DNA of 64,000 bases, from the NCBI GenBank assembly GCA_028753945.1, contig JAPNXP010000001.1, forward strand, positions 9,786,501 through 9,850,500, written 5' to 3'. This stretch comes from Hexactinellida sp. DTS-2022. Its lineage: Eukaryota; Porifera; Hexactinellida. Numbering within the stretch: position 1 is the first letter of the stretch; each line of letters begins with the position of its first letter. Positions 10,121 to 20,237 of this stretch are shown piece by piece. The notes under the pieces were generated by a model. That model ran no database searches, was not told the origin of the DNA, and saw nothing but the letters and a program-made list of their open reading frames with translations. The position numbers were made by a program, and so were the translations under genes.

Positions 10121-11722
10121 CGACCCCTTTCATTGCCTGTACATTCAGGGCAGATAATGGAACCAGGACAAGCTACCTTATAGCGAAGTGTTCTGGTGAA
10201 ATAGTACAGAGTGGAGTAACTGATATTGTCTTTCATGTGCGATTGACGGAGAATAATCAATCTGTAACACTGGATATAGCTGGAGGTAACCTATTTCTAT
10301 TTATTTGCTTATGATACATTCTCGATTGAATTCAACAAGAATCAAATTGACATCCGAACTGTATATTTATATGCATACACTCCGGCTGTTATATATTGCC
10401 CTTATAATTTCTTAAACTATTTCCCAAGCGCTACATACTTCTATATACGACGTGGTGTATTCGATCGCTTCCCATACTTAACCTCAACAAGTTCAACATA
10501 TCTGTATCTCCGCTGCCTTGCGCTACCTAATGTCATAACCATTCTGCCGTCAATGCTTATTCTACCTAACTTGTATGAGTTAGGATTGTCTCAAGAAGAA
10601 GACGCACAGTGGTATCATCTTATTCCCAGCGGTTTCGATAATACTCGTATTGAGAATTTAGATCTGATAGGAATACAACACCTCTATAGTTACCAGTTTG
10701 CTAACTTGACACATTTGAGAACATTGTTTTTATACAGATTTTTCACTAATTTCACATTTGAAGAGAACGCACTATCTGGATTAGATGGATTGACACATTT
10801 ATATACTCTGTACTTGCAAACAAATTTACATTTCGTTTCAAAAGAGACATTTCCTAGTCTAACATATTTCGATTTACGCTATTCTTCTATAACTACACTC
10901 GAACAAATATTTTTTGAAAGACAAAAAGAATTATCCACAGTGTATGGTGATTCTGATCCATTCCATTGTAACTGTGACATGGCATGGGTTAGTCATGTTG
11001 TTAATAAACTGAGTTGGACAGTTACTGGCTCGTGTGAAACCCCTTCCAGTTTGAATGGGAACTCAATAAGTAAGTGATACTTCCAATTACGTTAATTGTT
11101 CAATCCAATCCTATGACTGCTTCAATGATACTTTCATTTGTCCTTCGGAGATTAACTGTATTAACACAGCAGACAGTGCATACTGTGACTGGAGAGGGTT
11201 ACACACTAAATGCAACCAACAACTTATGTGTGGATACAAACGAGTGTATTGATAGCAACGATTGTGAACACAACTGTATTAACACAGCAGGTAACTATAC
11301 ATGTTCCTGTATGTCTGGTTTCACGCTACAGTCAGATATGTCATCCTGTGTATCAGGAGTTATTCAGCTTACGGCTCCTATCCTCCTTGCACTCTTCTCT
11401 CTACTCTTGCAAGCCTCACTTCTTTAAATCTTATTATAGGACTAACTCTATTATGTGCAGTGTATTAGAAACTTCAGTGTATCCACGAATACACAACTTC
11501 AAACTTCGTGTATTTAGAACGTCATTAGTTTCTATGTTTGTTACTATAATATCTATGTTATGGGTAGCTAATAGATTTATACTTGGCGATTAACTTATTA
11601 CACTAGGTCATAGCCTATGACTAGGTTTACCCCCCATTTAGTATATCCTTGGATCTCAGGCTCTCAGCTGATATTAACTATAGGCAATACATAAATTCGC
11701 GATTTTATACTATAAATCAAAA

Positions 11723-11886
11723 ATACAGCCATTTGTAAATACGCTCCTAATTCTGGTCTCCTCTAATTTTCATACTCCTAAATCACAAATTAATGTTACG
11801 GTATAGGAGAGGATTCCAAATTTTCGCGCTCCTAAATAGAAATTTTTCAAAAATCATACACCAAAAGGAGCGTCTCGCGCTCCTGC
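11723..11886. repeat. MITE-like repeat, GGAGCGCG family, copy 1
   Basis: The sequence matches, in inverse orientation, the repeat at 63376-63536 over most of its length. Shared blocks include AATCACAAATTAATG, GGTATAGGAGAGGATTCC and AAAAGGAGCGTCTCGC. Weaker relatives lie at about 43575-43740 and about 48365-48450. It has no coding capacity. Confidence 0.7.
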
Positions 11887-12239
11887 ATAATCCTTGCACA
11901 AGTGTTATAGATGTTTGCGTCCTACTCACTTCATTTGTGGTCGTCAATACGGAAGCAGCGTTTGGTGTCCGACTTGTGACATAGGCTAAGGGATAAATAG
12001 AGAACACAAGTTGTGAGGGTTGGTATCAAAAGGAAGCCAGATGTGTTCCACCAGCGTATGATTAGTTCTTATGGTAAGTATGCACGAGCACTCAATTTAT
12101 ACTTTATGTCTAGTGTAAATAGTGCATTTTACTATCATGCTAAATTGCTAATAGAGCAAATGTTTAAAAATAACATGTTTAAAAATACATAACATGTTTT
12201 AAATACAACATGTTATAAATAAAACATGTTAAAAAAAAC

Positions 12240-12412
12240 TTGTTTAAAAAAATCTGATTTAAATAAAAAAAAGTTGGATTTAAATTTAAAAAATCCGATT
12301 TTTTTTATTTAAATCGGACTTTTTTATTCAAATCAGATTTTTGATTTAAATCTTGATTTTTATTAATAAAAATCATTGATTTAAATCAATGATTTAAATC
12401 AAACAACCCTGG
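12240..12412. repeat. AT palindromic cluster of GATTTAAATC motifs
   Basis: Repeated and inverted copies of GATTTAAATC and its degenerate forms (AAATCGGATTT, AAATCAATGATTT) fill about 170 bp. It can fold into long AT hairpins. The origin is unclear: a decayed MITE or a simple-sequence expansion. Confidence 0.5.
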
Positions 12413-12511
12413 ATTCTTTATGGTGGGCTTGGATAGTAACTAACTATGTAATCTATAATTGAATTATTAGTGTTTGTAGAATGCTTATTGAAACTAGGAA
12501 AAGGTTACATA

Positions 12512-12746
12512 CCGTATTTCCCCGAATAAGCGCCGGGGCAATAAAAATAACATTGGTATGATAAAATTTATACACATTAGTAAATCACTGTAATCTAATT
12601 CCATTGATTTTGGCAACTTCAGTACTGTTGGTGGAAACCATTAGAACACACCTAAATATGATATTCTGGATTTTTCACAAAAATTTCAGAATAATTTTGG
12701 CCCACGAAAACAATAGGCGGCGGGGCGCTTATTCGGGGAAATACGG
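12512..12746. mobile_element. 235-bp MITE with TA duplication and paralogous empty site
   Basis: The ends CCGTATTTCCCCGAATAAGC and GCTTATTCGGGGAAATACGG are perfect 20-bp inverted repeats. TA flanks both sides. The surrounding DNA (about 12420-12510 and 12747-12780) is duplicated at about 13555-13675, where the same sequence reads ...TACATAAGTG... with a single TA and no insert. This directly shows the insertion borders. Confidence 0.9.
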
Positions 12747-12862
12747 TAAGTGTATTTTAATGAATTTGTGAATTAATCATTAATAATAATAATAACAATA
12801 ATAATAGTTACATAATATAACAATAATAATAATTAGAATAATATTAATAATTAATGAGCATC

Positions 12863-13031
12863 CTTATATGTAGACGGTCTATTTCTAGACGGTCTATAAA
12901 AGCCCATACAAATAAGCCAAAAATTTGTAGACCGTCTATAAATTCTGTAGACCACTTGCCCTGCTTTTTATGGGTAATACTAATGTATATGTAAGAAAAC
13001 CTGGTCTAGAAATAGACGGTCTACATATAAG
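12863..13031. mobile_element. 169-bp MITE, TAGACGGTCTA ends
   Basis: The left end CTTATATGTAGACGGTCTA is mirrored exactly by TAGACGGTCTACATATAAG on the right. The arms continue with TTTCTAGAC and GTCTAGAAA. The interior also carries GTAGACCGTCTA, so the element is nearly a full palindrome. No coding capacity. Confidence 0.85.
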
Positions 13032-13674
13032 ATATCTCATAATGAATCTACATTTTTAAGTTAATTTAATTTTCAAATTAAATGAGCATTCTTGTGTTTT
13101 AAATATTGACAATAACAAATTGCTACAATAACAAATAATAACAATAAATAACAAAAAATAATAATAACAATAACAATAAATAACAATAAATTGCAAATAC
13201 AATAACAAATACAATAAAAAAAGCTACTTAGACAGGAGGCTACTTCGGCTGAGTCTTACCGTCTCCTCCGGAGGGGCCGCGGGGGCGGTCCATCGTCTGG
13301 GAGGGTACGAACACCTGTTTCCCATCCGCGGCCGGTAACTTGTTGATTGACAATTATAGTTTCGTAGTAATATATTATTCGGTTGTATGTTCATATGTAT
13401 GTATCATTATATGTAAGATACCCCACCCACCCACACTTATGTCTTCCTTTGACCATGGTTTATTTAATTTAATTACTGAGCCATAATTGTCGGTATTGGG
13501 CCGAGTTTCACCCTTTTTACGGGTGTAATGTTGCATGCAACAAAGTTGAATCGGTATGGTGTGCTTTGGATGGATAGTATACTAACTATTAAATCTATAA
13601 TTGAATTATTAGTGTTGTAGAAAGTTATTGAAACTAGGAAATGGTACATAAGTGTATTTTAATGAATTTTCGAT

Positions 13675-14770
13675 TAATCTTAGATATTAAATCACAAGAT
13701 TTGTTTAGATTTTTTTGTTCGGAATTGATTGAAGAACTGGTATGAGCTGCAGGCTTGAAATTTGGCAGAGGGGTGTGAAATAATGTTTCTAGGAACAAGT
13801 TCTAATATCTAAGAAAAATATTCATGTCTTCCCTCTCAAAAGGTGTCAAAACTATCAGCTGTTAAGTATGCATTATAGAAAGCCTAACTGAGATTGCAAT
13901 TTAATTGGCTGAAAAAATAAATACAAATAATTCTGGGTCAATACATTTGACCAATAAATTTTACCCTATAAGTTAGTACTTCAATAGTCCCATTAATCGC
14001 ATAAATAGTCTATTTAGTAAAAGTTATACTCAAACCTTTCATTCCACCTTATAAACTCTTCATTTCCAAACTTTTGATTAATTAATCAATTAGATTTCAG
14101 ATTTGCTACCATAAACCCGAAAAAAGATATATTTGTTAGTTAGGAATAAATTTCGTATCAATGACTTTTTTAGCATTTTAATTAAATGTATTAATTTACC
14201 GAGGATCATGAGCATATATTATTATGATTTAGTCTAAAAGTCTTTCTTTCTGAAATAACAAATTTGTCTATTCTAATTAAGGAATCAAAATTGTTGTAAA
14301 TTCACGCGAGGGCCGAAGGCTCGAGAATAAGTTGTGAGAACGCGAGTATTGCGGTCGGTCAGCTTAAATATACTGCTTAGGGGGCCACTACATACTGTAA
14401 AGTAGAATCTGCTAAAGGTTACTCTAACACGGTCATTTGTACATAGGCTAGCGGACAGCTATTATAATTCCTGAATGATTTCCGTAATATAATTAGCCTG
14501 CGTATGAGGCCTTCGAACGTTAAGTAACGCTTTCGAGGGGGAGAAGGATTACGAATGTCACAGATCGTACTTTTTATTCCAAAATGGCAAAAACGTGACG
14601 TAAGGAAAGGGATGTATAATTTTCGTTAAATTTCCGTTACACTCCACAGTATCTAAATACAACAGGCAAAACATTTGAAAAGGTATTTGCCATGAATACA
14701 AGCGAGGGCCGCAGGCCCGAGTGCAAGTTGTAAGAACGCGCGTAGCGCGGACGAGCAGCTTGTAATATAA
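13675..14770 (+). mobile_element. Helitron-like non-autonomous repeat, family A
   Basis: The left side begins ATTAAATCACAAGATTTG, then GAATTGATTGAAGAACTGG and CTTGAAATTTGGCAG. The right side ends GAGGGCCGCAGGCCCGAG followed by CGCGCGTAGCGCGGACGAGC (14702-14760), which can form hairpins. A second, degenerate right end lies at 14304-14370, so two copies may be merged. The same order occurs at 48590-49660 and, inverted and shortened, at 26110-26565. A terminal TTAAATC-type start and a GC-hairpin end without inverted repeats suggest a Helitron derivative; this is inference. Confidence 0.5.
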
Positions 14771-15954
14771 TTACATAATATAATAATACATAATATAATA
14801 GTAATGATAATAGTTAGAATAAATAATAATAATAATATTTATTTATTTACATTTTTATTTAATAATATTACTTATTCAACAATGTACACGGACATCCTTC
14901 TTCTCTCATCTCCAATAGAAATAAATCGATTATAACATGCTATTGTATATAGATTAAATTTAAATTGTATGCTATTTTAAATTTATCAAAAACTGTTTCA
15001 AATATAACTACGTGTAGCTTAGTATTTAATCAACTTACATTCTTTCATTTCTCTAATGACCATCTCCAGGTCCCTCTTCGGAGCCTGGTCGGAATCCCGA
15101 AGGGGACCTGGCTTGTCGGCCATCCTTTCGGCGCGTCCCGAGGACCCCATCTCGTTGTCGCGTTTGAAACCTCTCTCTAACTAAAATACATATACTATAA
15201 TGTTAAAACTCGATCGTTGAATGTCCGGAGTGATAATGAATTAAACTAGCATTTATATTTACCTACTACAGCTATAGCGAGGCCGAAGGGTTCGTGAAAT
15301 ACATAATTGTGCATTTATCTAGGGCAGTACTTCATTGGTGAGATAATCTTCGGTAACTTGTAAAGAGTAGGCGTAGTAAACGGGTTAAGAATTTGTGAAG
15401 TCAATTCAGAAGAAAATGGAAAGTATTGTAATTAGTAGTACATGAACATAAAACAGGAAAAACGAAACCAGCTGTGAGCTGTAATCTTCATAAAATGTAT
15501 AGCCAAAGAAGCAATGCTAAAGTTTCTAGAAAATACATTACCGCAAGTATCGGATACAAATCTAAAGAACTTTCTTTTTATCACACAAATGTAGTATTAT
15601 TACGTATGCAGGCGTTCAATCAAGTCTCAATAATTATCCACAATGAACAGAATCCAAGAAAAAATACCATCGACGGGTTAAAGGAAAGCAGCAGTAACGT
15701 TTATTGCAAAAAACCAACCCGAATAAGACATATCGTTGCTGATTTCATGCAACATCACATAATACTGCTGAAAATATTACTGACAGTTAGGAGGCAGATA
15801 TCACCTTATTGAAGGATATGAAGAAATCGGAAAAATTGAGGAATTAAATATGCTCATATTCTGTTTGACTCAGATATCTATTCACTTTTGTGTTCCCTTT
15901 TTCATTTTCATTACAATTCGCCTGTGTACACACTACACAGAACCCTTTTTGACT

Positions 15955-16539
15955 GGGAACGCGGAAATTGACACAAAATAATTTCGGAATTTGACCCAAA
16001 AGTTGCATAGGATTTTGAACCAAATTATGATATCGGAATTTGGCCCAAAAGTTCTTAAGTAGGAATTTGACCCAAAAATTTTATTTCTGAACTTGACCCA
16101 AAATTCTGAAATAGGATGAATAGAATTGTTTTAAGTTATCACTTGCTTTTTAATTAAATGGATTCCATCAATTGAGAATTGAAATTTCTTATTGTTTATT
16201 ACATATGTATTGTTCACATTAATGAAAGTGTTAATTAACAGGTATATAAAACACAATTGCATTGAACTAGTCTAATATCTAAATGGAATTTTCAATAGTT
16301 GAAGGTAAGAAGCTAAATTCGATAAACTATCTTTCAGATGGGTATCGATATGTCAAATATCATGAAAACAGAGGAAAATATTCCGATTTTAGGTTTTGGG
16401 TCAAATTCCTAATTAAATTTTTTTTGGGTCAAATTCCGATTTGGGACTAATTCCCACTTCAGATATTCCTTTGGGTCGATTGCGATATAGCAGTTTTGGG
16501 TCAAATTCCGAATATCTTTTGGATCAAATTCCAGCGCCT
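15955..16539 (+). mobile_element. MULE-derived relic with a transposase N-terminal remnant
   Basis: Both ends carry inverted clusters of a diverged repeat (CGGAATTTGACCCAAAA on the left, TTTTGGGTCAAATTCCG on the right), analogous to the arrays of the 7024-10126 element but different in sequence. Inside, an ATG at 16283 encodes MEFSIVEGKKLNS then YRYVKYHENRG, clearly homologous to the start of the FLYWCH-MULE-RING transposase (MEYSLVEGKKINS). The remainder of the gene is deleted. The flanks TTTTTGACT and CCTTTGATT may be a worn 9-bp target duplication differing by three C/T changes. Confidence 0.7.
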
Positions 16540-16667
16540 CCTTTGATTATGTTTCCTTTGTCAATTACTTTGTTAACTTAATTTTCTTAAATACCTTTCT
16601 GCTGGAGCTGCTTTCAATAAGAACTGATTAATTAAATATATGAAATTAAGTTTCAGTAGCTAGTGTA

Positions 16668-19600
16668 ATGTGTTCGCTGTCACACTCTAACTCCTTGACC
16701 CGAGTTCGCTCCGTACAGCGTCTATTGGATGAGCTGGAGTTGGACGGACTTATGTGCATCCCTGGTGTGGACAGCAACTACAATGACGCTTGCTGGCGGC
16801 TGTACTGCTACCTGATGTGCGACCTCTCTGGAGACGAGTTAGAGCAACTGGAATTAGGGCCGTCAGCAGAAGAGGAGGACACTTTTCTACTCATCACCCC
16901 CAACGGAATATCCGTATATTGCCACCCCAGCTGTTACGACAGCATAAGCACCCGGTTGGGGCGGTGGCACCCTGGCCTGTGTCTCTTCTGCGACCTCTCC
17001 TACCCCGACCCAGAGGACACCGACCACTTCGAAGTCTACAAAGTAGCCGCGTTTATCCAGATGACCGAGGGCCTGCGGAATCTAGGAGTCCCGTTTGGCG
17101 CTGGGTTCTCAGAGATGAGTGTGGAGCAGTGGCCGCTGGTGCAGGCCTACGCGCTGGAGGAGATGGGGGGGCGGGGGTTCTTCACGCGGACACACAGGGT
17201 GCGTGACGTCAGCAGCGGGCTGGAGCGGCTCTTCTCGGAGGTGGACCCTCTCTCCGCGAGCTACCTGCAGAGGCGGGGCGCCAGGCTCTTCTGCAAGCAG
17301 TGGGAGGACCTGGTGGAGGGCGTGAGCAGTCTGGACCCCGGGGCGGTGTCCGAGCTGACGGAGCAGGGCCTGCTGGGCGGGATGCGGACCTACCTGCAGC
17401 ACGCTAGGCTCTCGCGCCAGGCCGCCAGCAGAGCCAAGGGCTACGCCTACCTGCTCATAGGGCAGAACTCCCAGAAGCTGAAGTACAAGCCCTGTCCGGT
17501 TGCGTCTAGCCTCGCGACTGTTGGCACTTCGGACGGAAGGTCCCACCAGTGCGTGGTGGAGCTGAGCGACCCTCTGCTGCCCCTGGCCGCTGCCAGGACC
17601 TTCTTCTTCACGCAGAACCACGCCCCCTACCACCCAGACGCGTCTCTCCGGACTAGGAGCCCAGACAGCAGACACTTGCTGGGGCTGTACCGACAGCTGG
17701 TGCGGGAGGTGAGAACTGCCATACAGGGGCTGTGTCGCGGGGACAGCCTGGCGGGGCTGAGGGAGTCCGTGAGCGAGAGACTCGGAGCGCAGGTGGCGGG
17801 TACCGACATAGGCATAGACGTGTCTGTAGCTGCGTACAATCTGTACAAAGTGGAGCTCTTCGATACCGATATTAACCACAAGAATGTGTACTATCTGAAA
17901 GTTATCCTTACAGATATTCTGAGTCCAGAAAATCCGACTAAGAAGTTAGGCGCAATCGTGTTTGGGGAATCCTTTATGCTTTCCAGTCTGCAGATCGCCT
18001 CTGAGCAAGGACCCGCTAGGCCCGCCTCCCGCTGCCTGCTGCTCTCCGGCGCTGTTCCTCTGTTGGTAGTCTGGGCAGACAGGGAGTCGCAGCTGCTGGA
18101 TGGAAACAGTCTCAGGGCTTGTTTGCAAACAGCTGATTCGAGTCAGCTCGGCAACCTGATCTCTCTTGGAATTAACGACATTCCTCTGTCCACTAGCTAC
18201 GTTGCCGGGTTGGTATTTCCTGTTAAGCTGCATGTTCTCTCCAAAGGGCTGTTATTGCAGAACAGTGTCTGGAAATTCATATGGCTGCCATGGATACTAA
18301 TTGAGAAGATTAAACTTATAGAAGGCAGTGACGAAGAGAAACACCTCCAGATATTCCCCCAAGAGGAGTTTAGCCAGCACCTGCCTGAGTTCCTCCTACA
18401 ACCTTACTTCTCCGTCTGTTTCTCCCCGACTGGTGCAGATACACACAAGCTATGCAGAGATACTGTGAGGTTCCTGAAGTCAATAAGAGCGGAAGAGGAT
18501 TTCTTCACTTCTCATCAGACAGATTCTATTACAGATTCCCAGTCTGTTACAGACTCAGGTGTGACTACGGATATTTCCCAGCATCTAGAGATCAGCTGGC
18601 TGTACGATTCCACCATATCTCCCGAGACTCTCTCCGCTCTCACGCTATCCAATCGAGATACCAATCCCTCTGAGAACAAGGTTACAGTGCACATCGTGGC
18701 AGGGCTGCCGGGGTCCAATGCAGACTCTCTGGCTACTTTAGTTATTGAACAGACGCAGGGGAATATCGCGTGGGTGCTCATGCGCCCTGACGACCATTTG
18801 TTCAACAGAGAAGAATTTCAGAGCTTGTTCCAGACTCGAGTTGAGGAGTGTGTGAAGAAGCAAGCATCCTCTGATACGGAGTGTAGAGTTATGTTAGTCT
18901 CTCCCTGCTTCTCCGCCCCCTCCCAGGCGCTGGCAGCTGTGCTTAGTCATCCCAGCGCTCTGGTGAGGGAGCGCGTGCGCGTGGCAGGGGTCACGCTCTG
19001 TATCGGAGTGAGCAGCTCGTTCTCAATGGATGAGAAACTACATCCTCTGATTATGCACAGCATTCGCCCTGGAGTAATTAGCAGCATCATCCTAACTGGA
19101 TTCTCTCCTGGAAATGAGACGCCACAGTACACTCGCCGCTGCTCCCAGCTGCTATCCTTGTGCCGCAGAATTCCCACTGGGGCCGGGGTGATACAAACCG
19201 CACACGTGGGAAAGCTCTCCGCGGAAGATCTCGCCTGCATCCTGTCTGCGGACCTGTTCCATAAGCTGGGCGCCGTGAGGAGCTGGTACAACCCGTCTCT
19301 TTACACGCAGGACACCTCGGAGCCTATCGTGAGCATAGAGCACAGGTCTATCAGGTGCAGACACCATCTGTCCCAGGCGCTACTCACGACTGCTCTCTCG
19401 CAGCTGCCCGCTAATGTGCAGTACGCAAGAGGCGTTGTGGACCTCTCTTCGGACGCGCCTCTCTACCATCATGTGGAGATGGCACTCTCACACGTACAGC
19501 TGTACCCAATAAGCGTGTACGAGAGCCCGCCGGACACGAGTGGCATCTCGTTCTACGGGCGTCAGCTGGGGGACACGGACCTGCTGTCAGTGGTGCAGTC

Positions 19601-19877
19601 CTGCTTGCCAGCCGACAAACAGAAGGTCGCTGCTAAGCTAGAGCCTCACCTCACCAGAGAGGAGCTGGCAGAGGTAGAGAGTAGGTGCAGGGACGCCCCT
19701 CTCCCAGAGGGCGTGTTCTTTAACGGACACCAGTACGTGGGGTTCGACGGGGAGAGATGGGAGCGCCATCCCTGCAGAGGAGATATAGTATCTCAGTTCC
19801 TGTCAGAGCTGAATGGGAAGATTGAATCTCACAACAGAGAGATTGATATATTATATAGAAATATATTCTCCTACTAA
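16668..19877 (+). CDS. DNAAF9: Dynein axonemal assembly factor 9
   Basis: This 1069-residue single-exon gene matches human DNAAF9 (C20orf194, 1177 residues) from end to end. Diagnostic stretches are IPGVDSNYNDACWRLYCYL near residue 31, QWPLVQAYALEEMGGRGFF at 154-172 (human QWPIVQAFALEGIGGDGFF-like, one of the best conserved blocks), VHIVAGLPGSNADSLATLV in the middle third, and the C-terminus APLPEGVFFNGHQYVGFDG. DNAAF9 is known as an ARL3-binding cytosolic factor that helps preassemble or deliver outer dynein arms to cilia. Its presence implies motile cilia or flagella. The ATG at 16668 is the first in frame. The GC content is much higher than in the flanking DNA. It opens a plus-strand row of genes. 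Confidence 0.93.
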   Translation: MCSLSHSNSLTRVRSVQRLLDELELDGLMCIPGVDSNYNDACWRLYCYLMCDLSGDELEQLELGPSAEEEDTFLLITPNGISVYCHPSCYDSISTRLGRWHPGLCLFCDLSYPDPEDTDHFEVYKVAAFIQMTEGLRNLGVPFGAGFSEMSVEQWPLVQAYALEEMGGRGFFTRTHRVRDVSSGLERLFSEVDPLSASYLQRRGARLFCKQWEDLVEGVSSLDPGAVSELTEQGLLGGMRTYLQHARLSRQAASRAKGYAYLLIGQNSQKLKYKPCPVASSLATVGTSDGRSHQCVVELSDPLLPLAAARTFFFTQNHAPYHPDASLRTRSPDSRHLLGLYRQLVREVRTAIQGLCRGDSLAGLRESVSERLGAQVAGTDIGIDVSVAAYNLYKVELFDTDINHKNVYYLKVILTDILSPENPTKKLGAIVFGESFMLSSLQIASEQGPARPASRCLLLSGAVPLLVVWADRESQLLDGNSLRACLQTADSSQLGNLISLGINDIPLSTSYVAGLVFPVKLHVLSKGLLLQNSVWKFIWLPWILIEKIKLIEGSDEEKHLQIFPQEEFSQHLPEFLLQPYFSVCFSPTGADTHKLCRDTVRFLKSIRAEEDFFTSHQTDSITDSQSVTDSGVTTDISQHLEISWLYDSTISPETLSALTLSNRDTNPSENKVTVHIVAGLPGSNADSLATLVIEQTQGNIAWVLMRPDDHLFNREEFQSLFQTRVEECVKKQASSDTECRVMLVSPCFSAPSQALAAVLSHPSALVRERVRVAGVTLCIGVSSSFSMDEKLHPLIMHSIRPGVISSIILTGFSPGNETPQYTRRCSQLLSLCRRIPTGAGVIQTAHVGKLSAEDLACILSADLFHKLGAVRSWYNPSLYTQDTSEPIVSIEHRSIRCRHHLSQALLTTALSQLPANVQYARGVVDLSSDAPLYHHVEMALSHVQLYPISVYESPPDTSGISFYGRQLGDTDLLSVVQSCLPADKQKVAAKLEPHLTREELAEVESRCRDAPLPEGVFFNGHQYVGFDGERWERHPCRGDIVSQFLSELNGKIESHNREIDILYRNIFSY

Positions 19878-20237
19878 ACACAGCTCTCTACTCCTGTTGA
19901 TTGTTTGTCGAATGACCTGTGTGCGATATATTAATCATGTTACAGACCGTGTATTATCTTATGTTGGGTCCAGCCCTCTGATCTACAGTCACTAAGTTTA
20001 CTAATACAGTATAACCTGCATTATCCGACCCTCTATATTCAGTATTCAGCAGAACCGACACTTTTTCCTTATCCCAATGATTGTCGGATTATGCATCAGA
20101 ACCTGCATAATCCGACATTTTTTCCATAACCCAAACGATGTCGGATTAGACAGGTTCTATTGTAGTTTTATTAGTAACATTATCAGATTGCTATTACAGT
20201 GTGACTAAGTCACTTTGTATTGGATAGCAATCTGATA
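19878..20237. other. Intergenic spacer with a MITE and a long hairpin
   Basis: After the DNAAF9 stop there is a TA-flanked MITE (20007-20162) and then an inverted repeat (20178-20240) that reaches into the next start codon. No gene is visible. Confidence 0.6.
20007..20162. mobile_element. Pogo/Tc1-type MITE
   Basis: The left end CAGTATAACCTGCATTATCC and the right end, read in reverse complement CAATAGAACCTGTCTAATCC, are imperfect inverted repeats with TA outside each. An internal copy of the motif ACCTGCATAATCCGAC at about 20101-20115 suggests a partial internal duplication. Confidence 0.7.

Larger units (their letters stand above)
7024..10126 (+). mobile_element. MULE-type DNA transposon, complete ends, 3.1 kb
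   Basis: A perfect 9-bp duplication, CTTTCATTG, flanks the element at 7015-7023 and 10127-10135. Nine bases is the hallmark length for Mutator-like elements. The ends read GGAAACCTGAATTTGTCC on the left and, reverse-complemented, GGGTCGCTGGAATTTGTCC on the right. Both ends continue as inverted tandem arrays of a repeat of about 25 bp (left about 7034-7430, right about 9785-10120). A single transposase gene lies between. The perfect duplication points to a fairly recent insertion, but the transposase has a frameshift. Confidence 0.88.
6906..11427 (+). pseudogene. Secreted LRR/EGF surface protein gene, split by a transposon
   Basis: The first part (6906-7023) begins ATG and encodes a hydrophobic signal peptide (MFLSILSIPVFLLVC) followed by a Cys-containing segment (GICDEPEISCNIG). 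A MULE transposon with a 9-bp target duplication (CTTTCATTG) follows. Coding resumes at 10136, and skipping the element plus one duplication copy keeps the frame exactly (CNIGTTFIACTFRADNG). Downstream come leucine-rich repeats, an LRRCT-like block (FHCNCDMAW near 10965), a Cys-rich region, a calcium-binding-type EGF domain (DTNECIDSNDCEHNC) and a hydrophobic C-terminus that could be a GPI-anchor signal. The frame breaks at about 10285 (one base), at about 11073 (a duplicated AAGT) and at about 11190 (one base missing). The gene is therefore probably dead. Short introns could explain one break but not all three. LRR-EGF proteins of this kind are usually receptors or adhesion molecules. Confidence 0.75.
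11428..16667. other. Gene-free, repeat-rich AT stretch
   Basis: No convincing host gene is present. The stretch holds MITEs (11723-11886, 12512-12746, 12863-13031), a palindromic GATTTAAATC-rich block (about 12240-12412), AT-rich simple repeats of the AATAAC/AAT type (about 12780-12850 and 13120-13225), a Helitron-like repeat (13675-14770), a GC-rich palindromic patch (about 15060-15150) and a MULE-derived relic (15955-16539). A 112-residue frame at 15474-15812 lacks an ATG and resembles nothing I know. Confidence 0.55.

Noticed and set aside
11074..11077. GTAAGT at the end of the LRR frame as a splice donor
   Set aside because: Coding with cysteine-rich character continues immediately in another frame, and the AAGT is duplicated, so a 4-bp insertion explains it better. 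A real intron is not fully excluded.
15474..15812. 112-residue plus-strand frame in repeat DNA
   Set aside because: It begins without an ATG, has no recognisable motif and no neighbouring exons that I can join to it.
17109..17879. 256-residue minus-strand frame inside DNAAF9
   Set aside because: It is a shadow frame of a GC-rich coding region; the plus-strand DNAAF9 match spans the whole interval.
16668..19877. Initial thought of FACT subunit SPT16, because of the similar length
   Set aside because: No aminopeptidase-like or acidic C-terminal features of SPT16; the conserved blocks fit DNAAF9 instead.
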